This document shows positions 59,998 through 64,000 of a stretch of DNA of 64,000 bases, in pieces. Position 1 is the first letter of the stretch. Every line of letters starts with the position of its first letter. The notes below the pieces were generated by a model that had not been told where the DNA came from, ran no database searches, and saw only the letters and a program-made list of their open reading frames with translations. The position numbers and the translations under genes are program-made. The DNA is from Burkholderia stabilis (GTDB lineage: Bacteria > Pseudomonadota > Gammaproteobacteria > Burkholderiales > Burkholderiaceae). The DNA is taken from NCBI RefSeq assembly GCF_001742165.1, contig NZ_CP016443.1, forward strand, positions 2,790,001 to 2,854,000. Reading direction: 5' to 3'.

Positions 59998-60366
59998 ATG
60001 AGTGCTCAACAGCAGTTGTATCTCGCCGTATTCCTCGGGAGCAAGGATAGCCCGGCCATGCAGGCATGGGTGGCGCTGCCCGAACAGGAGCGGCGCAAGC
60101 GGGAGCAGGAAGGGATTGCCGCATGGAAGGCGTGGGTCGACCGGCATCGCGACGCGATCGTCGAGCTGGGCGGGCCGCTCGGCAGGACCAAGACCGTCGG
60201 GAAGCGCGGCGTCGAGGACACGGCCAACGCGATGAGCGGTTTCACCGTCGTGCGTGCGGCATCGCATGATGCGGCGGCCGCGCTGTTCGAGGGCCATCCG
60301 CATTTCACGCTGTTCCCGGGCGAGACGGTCGACGTGATGCCGGTGCTGGCGATTCCCGGCGCGTGA
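59998..60366 (+). CDS. YCII-domain-like small protein
   Basis: A 122-residue protein with a YCII-related ferredoxin-like fold (LYLAVFLGSKDSPAMQAW, NAMSGFTVVRAASHDAAAALFEGHPHFTLFPGETVDVMPV). The HPHF segment matches the family's conserved histidine region. GGAGGAGG precedes the ATG. Divergent from the MarR regulator. Biological role unknown. Confidence 0.82.
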   Translation: MSAQQQLYLAVFLGSKDSPAMQAWVALPEQERRKREQEGIAAWKAWVDRHRDAIVELGGPLGRTKTVGKRGVEDTANAMSGFTVVRAASHDAAAALFEGHPHFTLFPGETVDVMPVLAIPGA

Positions 60367-60461
60367 GCGACGCGCGATGAGCCATGCCGGGCGCCGCGCG
60401 TCGTCGATGCGCCGCGGCCCGCATGCGGAAATTTTTCCGACATTCTGGATGGAGATTTGCG

Positions 60462-61079
60462 ATGAAGCTTTACGGATTCGCTGGCACCCGCTCGCAACGC
60501 GCGTTGTGGGGGCTGAAGGAACTGGATGCGGATTTCGAGTTCGTGTCGGTCAACCTGCTCCAGGGCGAGCACAAGCGGCCCGAATTCCTGCGCCTCAATC
60601 CGGCCGGCAAGGTGCCCGTGCTGGTGGACGGCGACCTCGTGATTCCCGAGTCGGCCGCGATCGTGCTGTATCTCGCGGACAAGTACCCGGAGAAGGCGCT
60701 GCTGCCCGTCGATCCGGCGCTGCGCGCCGAGGCCTATCGGTGGGTCATGTTCGCGGTGACGGAGCTCGAGCAGCCGTTGTGGCGGATTACGCGGCACACG
60801 TTCCTCTATCCGCCCGAGAAGCGTTCGCCGGCCGATATCGAGCTGGCGCGCGAGGATTTCACGACGATGGCCGCGATTCTCGACAAGCATCTCGAAGGGC
60901 GCGAATTCATCGTCGGCGATTCGCTGACGGTGGCCGATTGCGTGACGGTCTACCTGATCGACTGGGCGAGCGAATGCCACCTGATCGAACCGTTCCCGCA
61001 ACTGCGCGCGTATCTCGAACGGCTGTATGCGCGGCCGAAGGCGCCGCAGCGGATCGCGGATGCGAGGAAGGCGGCGTGA
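60462..61079 (+). CDS. Glutathione S-transferase family protein
   Basis: A 205-residue GST: N-terminal thioredoxin-fold domain (MKLYGFAGTRSQRALWGLKEL; NPAGKVPVLVDGDLVIPESAAIVLYL, key PESAAI for glutathione binding) and a helical C-terminal domain (DSLTVADCVTVYL). GGAG seven bases before ATG 60462. Conjugates or transfers glutathione to electrophiles; substrate unknown. 95 bases after the YCII gene, possibly cotranscribed. Confidence 0.93.
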   Translation: MKLYGFAGTRSQRALWGLKELDADFEFVSVNLLQGEHKRPEFLRLNPAGKVPVLVDGDLVIPESAAIVLYLADKYPEKALLPVDPALRAEAYRWVMFAVTELEQPLWRITRHTFLYPPEKRSPADIELAREDFTTMAAILDKHLEGREFIVGDSLTVADCVTVYLIDWASECHLIEPFPQLRAYLERLYARPKAPQRIADARKAA

Positions 61080-61140
61080 TGGAAAGCGGGCTGGTCATGC
61101 GCTGCATCGGCATGACCGGCTGCAACGCGCCGGCCTGCAG

Positions 61141-61860
61141 TCACGACACCCCGACCGGCCCGCCAAGCGCGCGACACAGCATCGACAGATCGCGCAGCGT
61201 GAGATGCGGCGTCGCGGCAGGCACGCCGCGCTCCACTTCCGGATGCGTGTCGCGCACCACCCACGCCGCCTGAAGCCCCGCGTTCAACGCGCCGACGATA
61301 TCGAGGTGGTAATCGTCCCCGACGTGCAGCAGTTCCGCCGGCTGCACGTCGAGCGCCTTCGCCGCCGCGTGGAATATTCCGGGTTCCGGCTTGGCCGTCC
61401 CGAACGCCTGCGCACTGAGCGTTGCACGAAAGAATTCGCCGCCCCCGGTCAGCCGGAGGTCGGCATTGCCGTTGGTCACCGCGATCAACGGGAACCGGGC
61501 GCTCAGCCACGCCAGCGCCGGCAACGTATCTTCATAGAACTCGACCCTGTTCCTCGCGGCATAGAAGACTTCGTATGCGCGTTCGGTCAGCGTGACGTCC
61601 TCGTTCGCGCGCGCCAGCGCAAGCCGGATCGATCCGAGCCGCAGCGCGCGATAGTCACTGGCGAGGTCCGGTCGCAAACGTTCGTATTCCTCACGCAGAT
61701 CGCTCAGCGCCTGTTGTTCGGGCAGCACGCTCGCGGTATTGGGCGCGTGCTCGATCAGCCACGCGCGAAGCGCTGCTTCGGCCCGTTCGACGGAAGGCCC
61801 GAATGGCCACAGGGTGTCGTCCAGGTCGAACGAGAGGGCGGATACTTTGGCAAGACGCAT
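61141..61860 (-). CDS. HAD-superfamily hydrolase
   Basis: A 239-residue haloacid-dehalogenase-type phosphatase. Motif I SFDLDDTLWPF (catalytic Asp pair), motif II TNGNAD, motif III lysine in FGTAKPEPGIF, motif IV GDDYHLDIVGALNAG. The cap size fits the HAD-IA group. It is the last gene of the leftward group with the OCD-like and dehydratase-like genes; the substrate is not evident. Confidence 0.9.
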   Translation of the reverse strand: MRLAKVSALSFDLDDTLWPFGPSVERAEAALRAWLIEHAPNTASVLPEQQALSDLREEYERLRPDLASDYRALRLGSIRLALARANEDVTLTERAYEVFYAARNRVEFYEDTLPALAWLSARFPLIAVTNGNADLRLTGGGEFFRATLSAQAFGTAKPEPGIFHAAAKALDVQPAELLHVGDDYHLDIVGALNAGLQAAWVVRDTHPEVERGVPAATPHLTLRDLSMLCRALGGPVGVS

Positions 61861-61884
61861 GGCGGTTGATGGAGCGGAAGTCGT

Positions 61885-62856
61885 TTACCAGGGCCACGGA
61901 ACGGAGATACCGGTGCCGTTATCGAGCGCCTGCTGATACAGGAAACGCGCGACGGTCAGGTCCTGCAGCGCGAGCCCGGTCATGTCGAATACGGTGATTT
62001 CATCCGGCGAGCGGTCGATCGACACCGTTCCGGCGAGCACGTCGCCGATTTCGGTGCGCGGCAGATCCGGCGCCCACTGACACTCGCCGATGCTGCGCGC
62101 CTGATCGTGATCGTCGACGACAATACGCGCATGTTCCAGCACGCCGGCCGGCAACTCGCGCTTGCCGGCCGTGTCGGCACCCACGCAGGTCAGATGGGTG
62201 CCCGGCTGAACCGCATCCGCGTCGAACAATGCGCCGCCGCCGGGCGTGGTCGTGATGACCACATCGCTGTTGGCCACCGCATCGTTCCGGCTGCGTGCCA
62301 CGCGGATCGTACAGCGTTCGCTGAAAGCCGATTCGAACACCGCGTCCGGCTCGCCGCCGACGTTCACGTACTGCACCGAGCAACGTTGCGGCAGCAGCCG
62401 GAGCGCGTAGTCGAGCTGGACACGCGCCTGCACGCCCGTGCCGAACACGCAGATCCGCGTACTGTCGCGGCGGGCGAGCAGTTGCAGCCCGAGGCCGCCT
62501 GCGGCGCCGGTCCGCGCGGTGGTGATCGCGTTGCCATCCATGATGCACAGCGGTCTGCCCGTGGCCGGATCGAACAGCGCGACGGTGGCCTGATGCGGCT
62601 CGCCGCCGAGGCTCCGGTTGCCGGGCCAGAACCCGGCCGCCTTGAAGCCGAGCAGATCCTGGCTCGCGACGTCGCCCGACTTGATGCCGAATACGCCGCC
62701 GGTGTGCAGTTTCTCGCGGACCACCGGGAACACGCGCCCGGCCCGTTGGCTGTGCAGCACGAAGGCTTCGCGGACGGCCGCCATCACTCGCTCCGCCTGA
62801 AGGGCGGGGGCGATGGCGTCGCGGTCGAGCAGCAGGAGTCGGGCGTCGGTCGGCAT
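61885..62856 (-). CDS. Ornithine cyclodeaminase/mu-crystallin family protein
   Basis: A 323-residue NAD(P)-dependent protein of the ornithine cyclodeaminase/mu-crystallin group, whose members include delta-1-pyrroline-2-carboxylate reductases and alanine dehydrogenases. The substrate lysine region is VREKLHTGGVFGIKSGD. The Rossmann motif is VFGTGVQARVQLDY. ATG 62856 is the best start. Probably in operon with the dehydratase-like gene upstream, suggesting D-amino-acid or imino-acid metabolism. Confidence 0.9.
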   Translation of the reverse strand: MPTDARLLLLDRDAIAPALQAERVMAAVREAFVLHSQRAGRVFPVVREKLHTGGVFGIKSGDVASQDLLGFKAAGFWPGNRSLGGEPHQATVALFDPATGRPLCIMDGNAITTARTGAAGGLGLQLLARRDSTRICVFGTGVQARVQLDYALRLLPQRCSVQYVNVGGEPDAVFESAFSERCTIRVARSRNDAVANSDVVITTTPGGGALFDADAVQPGTHLTCVGADTAGKRELPAGVLEHARIVVDDHDQARSIGECQWAPDLPRTEIGDVLAGTVSIDRSPDEITVFDMTGLALQDLTVARFLYQQALDNGTGISVPWPW

Positions 62857-62950
62857 GTCGGGCGAGCCTTGCCGGCGCAAGGCGGATCGAGGAAGGTTTA
62901 AAGTGTGTCCAGATTTAGACAAATAGTCAATGCAAGGGCGAAGGCGGCGC

Positions 62951-64000
62951 TCACCACCCGTAAAAGCGCGGCCACGCGTGCGCGTCGCCGTTTTCGCCGA
63001 TGGCCAGATATTCGGGGTGTTGCGCGCCGGTGGCGCAAGCGTGATTCGGCAGGATGCGCAGGCGCGTGCCGACCGGAAAACGCTGTGCGATGCCCGGGTC
63101 GGGCGAGCCTGCACGCGACACGATCCCGTGTTCCTGGTTGGCCGCGCTCACGACATAGCCGCCGAGCACTTCGCCGTCTTCGGTGCAAACCTGCCCGTAG
63201 CCGAAATCGCGCGCCTGGCGCTGCGTGCCGCGGTCGCGGCTCATCGCCATCCAGCCCGCGTCGACGATCGCCCAGCCTTTTTCTTCCTGATGTCCGATGA
63301 CGGTGGTCAGTACCGACAGCGCGATGTCCGACAGTTCGCACACGCCGATGTTGTGCATCACGAGGTCGAACATCACGTACACGCCGGCGCGCACCTCGGT
63401 GATGCCGTCGAGGTTGTTCGCCGAGAGCGCGGTGGGCGTGGAGCCGATGCTCACGGTCGGGCAGGGCAGCGCGGCGGCCCTGAGGCGCTCCGCGGCCCGC
63501 ACGGTGCGGCTGCGCTCCTGTTCGGCGATCGCCGCCAGCGCTTCGCGCGTGTCGTATTCGTAGCTCGAGCCCGCGTGAGCCAGCACGCCGCCCAGCACCA
63601 TCCCGCCATCGACCAGCGCGCGGCCGATGGCGATCAGCAGGTCGGATTCGGGCGGCACACCCGAGCGGTGGCCGTCGACGTCGATCTCGATCCAGACCTC
63701 GAAGCGCTCGCCGTGCTCGCGCCCGAACGCGGCGATGGCGTGCGCGGCCTGCAGGTTGTCGGCGACGATCTTCAGGTCGCAGCCCTGCCGGCGCAGCGCC
63801 AGCGCCTGACCAAGCTTGGCCGGCACCATGCCGACCGCATAGACGATGTCCCGGATGCCGCCCGCGAAGAACTGTTCGGCTTCCTTGAGCGTCGATACCG
63901 TGATGCCTTGCGCGCCCGCCGCGATTTGCGCGTCGACGACGTGCCGGCATTTGGTGGTCTTCACGTGCGGCCGGAAGCGGACGCCGAGTGCGTCCAGATG
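62951..64000 (-). CDS. D-serine dehydratase/D-threonine aldolase-like PLP protein (5' end outside window)
   Basis: An alanine-racemase-fold PLP enzyme of the DSD1 / D-threonine aldolase group. The frame stays open to the window edge: the edge bases read LDALGVRFRPHVKTTKCRHV, containing the PLP-lysine region RPHVKT. Other conserved segments include HAGSSYEY, VSIGSTPTALS and EVRAGVYVMFD. The zinc-site His and Cys near the C-terminus are present in LPNHACAT. It removes the amino group from D-serine-like substrates or cleaves D-3-hydroxyamino acids. Directly upstream of the OCD-like gene. Confidence 0.85.
   Translation of the reverse strand, partial: HLDALGVRFRPHVKTTKCRHVVDAQIAAGAQGITVSTLKEAEQFFAGGIRDIVYAVGMVPAKLGQALALRRQGCDLKIVADNLQAAHAIAAFGREHGERFEVWIEIDVDGHRSGVPPESDLLIAIGRALVDGGMVLGGVLAHAGSSYEYDTREALAAIAEQERSRTVRAAERLRAAALPCPTVSIGSTPTALSANNLDGITEVRAGVYVMFDLVMHNIGVCELSDIALSVLTTVIGHQEEKGWAIVDAGWMAMSRDRGTQRQARDFGYGQVCTEDGEVLGGYVVSAANQEHGIVSRAGSPDPGIAQRFPVGTRLRILPNHACATGAQHPEYLAIGENGDAHAWPRFYGW

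Overview
The window is high-GC, densely coded proteobacterial DNA. Protein content points to Burkholderia, most likely the Burkholderia cepacia complex and probably a secondary replicon. The best marker is the convergent rpfR/rpfF pair (BDSF quorum-sensing receptor and synthase) at 43.5-46.4 kb. A CIRCE-controlled accessory groES-groEL pair, many LysR/AraC/TetR/MarR regulators and many transporters fit the same picture. There are no rRNA genes, tRNA genes, CRISPR arrays or intact insertion sequences that I can see.

Layout. 0-9 kb: the 3' part of a SufS-type cysteine desulfurase; a PtsN-like EIIA protein paired with a degenerate ArgB-like kinase; small hypothetical genes; a LysE exporter; groES-groEL with a CIRCE operator; an exported lipase-like hydrolase. 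9-24.5 kb: an organosulfur acquisition island (below). 24.5-36.7 kb: transporters, an SDR, a sulfatase / exported formylglycine-generating-enzyme-like protein / MetQ-like lipoprotein operon, a Cys-cluster protein and a secreted repeat protein. 36.8-42.8 kb: a 5-oxoproline (pyroglutamate) operon of a DUF1445 hydro-lyase/D-glutamate-cyclase-like protein, an MFS carrier and a fused 5-oxoprolinase, with a divergent LysR regulator. 43.5-46.4 kb: rpfR and rpfF. 46.9-52.8 kb: a KimA-like transporter, then two oppositely oriented groups of small genes headed by the same type of AT-rich palindrome, then a transglutaminase-like exported protein. 52.9-64 kb: single genes and short operons for efflux, regulation and small-molecule metabolism, ending in a D-amino-acid-dehydratase-like gene cut by the window edge.

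The most interesting region is 9.06-24.55 kb. A receiver-less sigma-54 activator (SfnR type) sits among three transcription units. They comprise a class II aldolase-like gene; a leftward operon (DszB-like protein 1, a periplasmic binding protein and two SsuC-type permeases); a rightward operon (SsuD-like FMNH2 monooxygenase, DszB-like 2, TonB, ExbB, ExbD, DszB-like 3, MFS); and a TonB-dependent outer-membrane receptor. I find a good -24/-12 promoter in front of each of four start genes. Each has one or more copies of the inverted repeat CTGTTGC-N4-GCAACAG, exact or degenerate, about 85-180 bp upstream. This looks like one sigma-54 regulon dedicated to taking up a large or scarce organosulfur compound across both membranes and removing its sulfur. 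Odd points are three DszB (sulfinate desulfinase) paralogues with different active-site residues, a private TonB system, two permeases but no ABC ATPase, and an aldolase lacking its third metal-binding histidine.

All calls rest on reading the sequence and on remembered family features. No database search was run.
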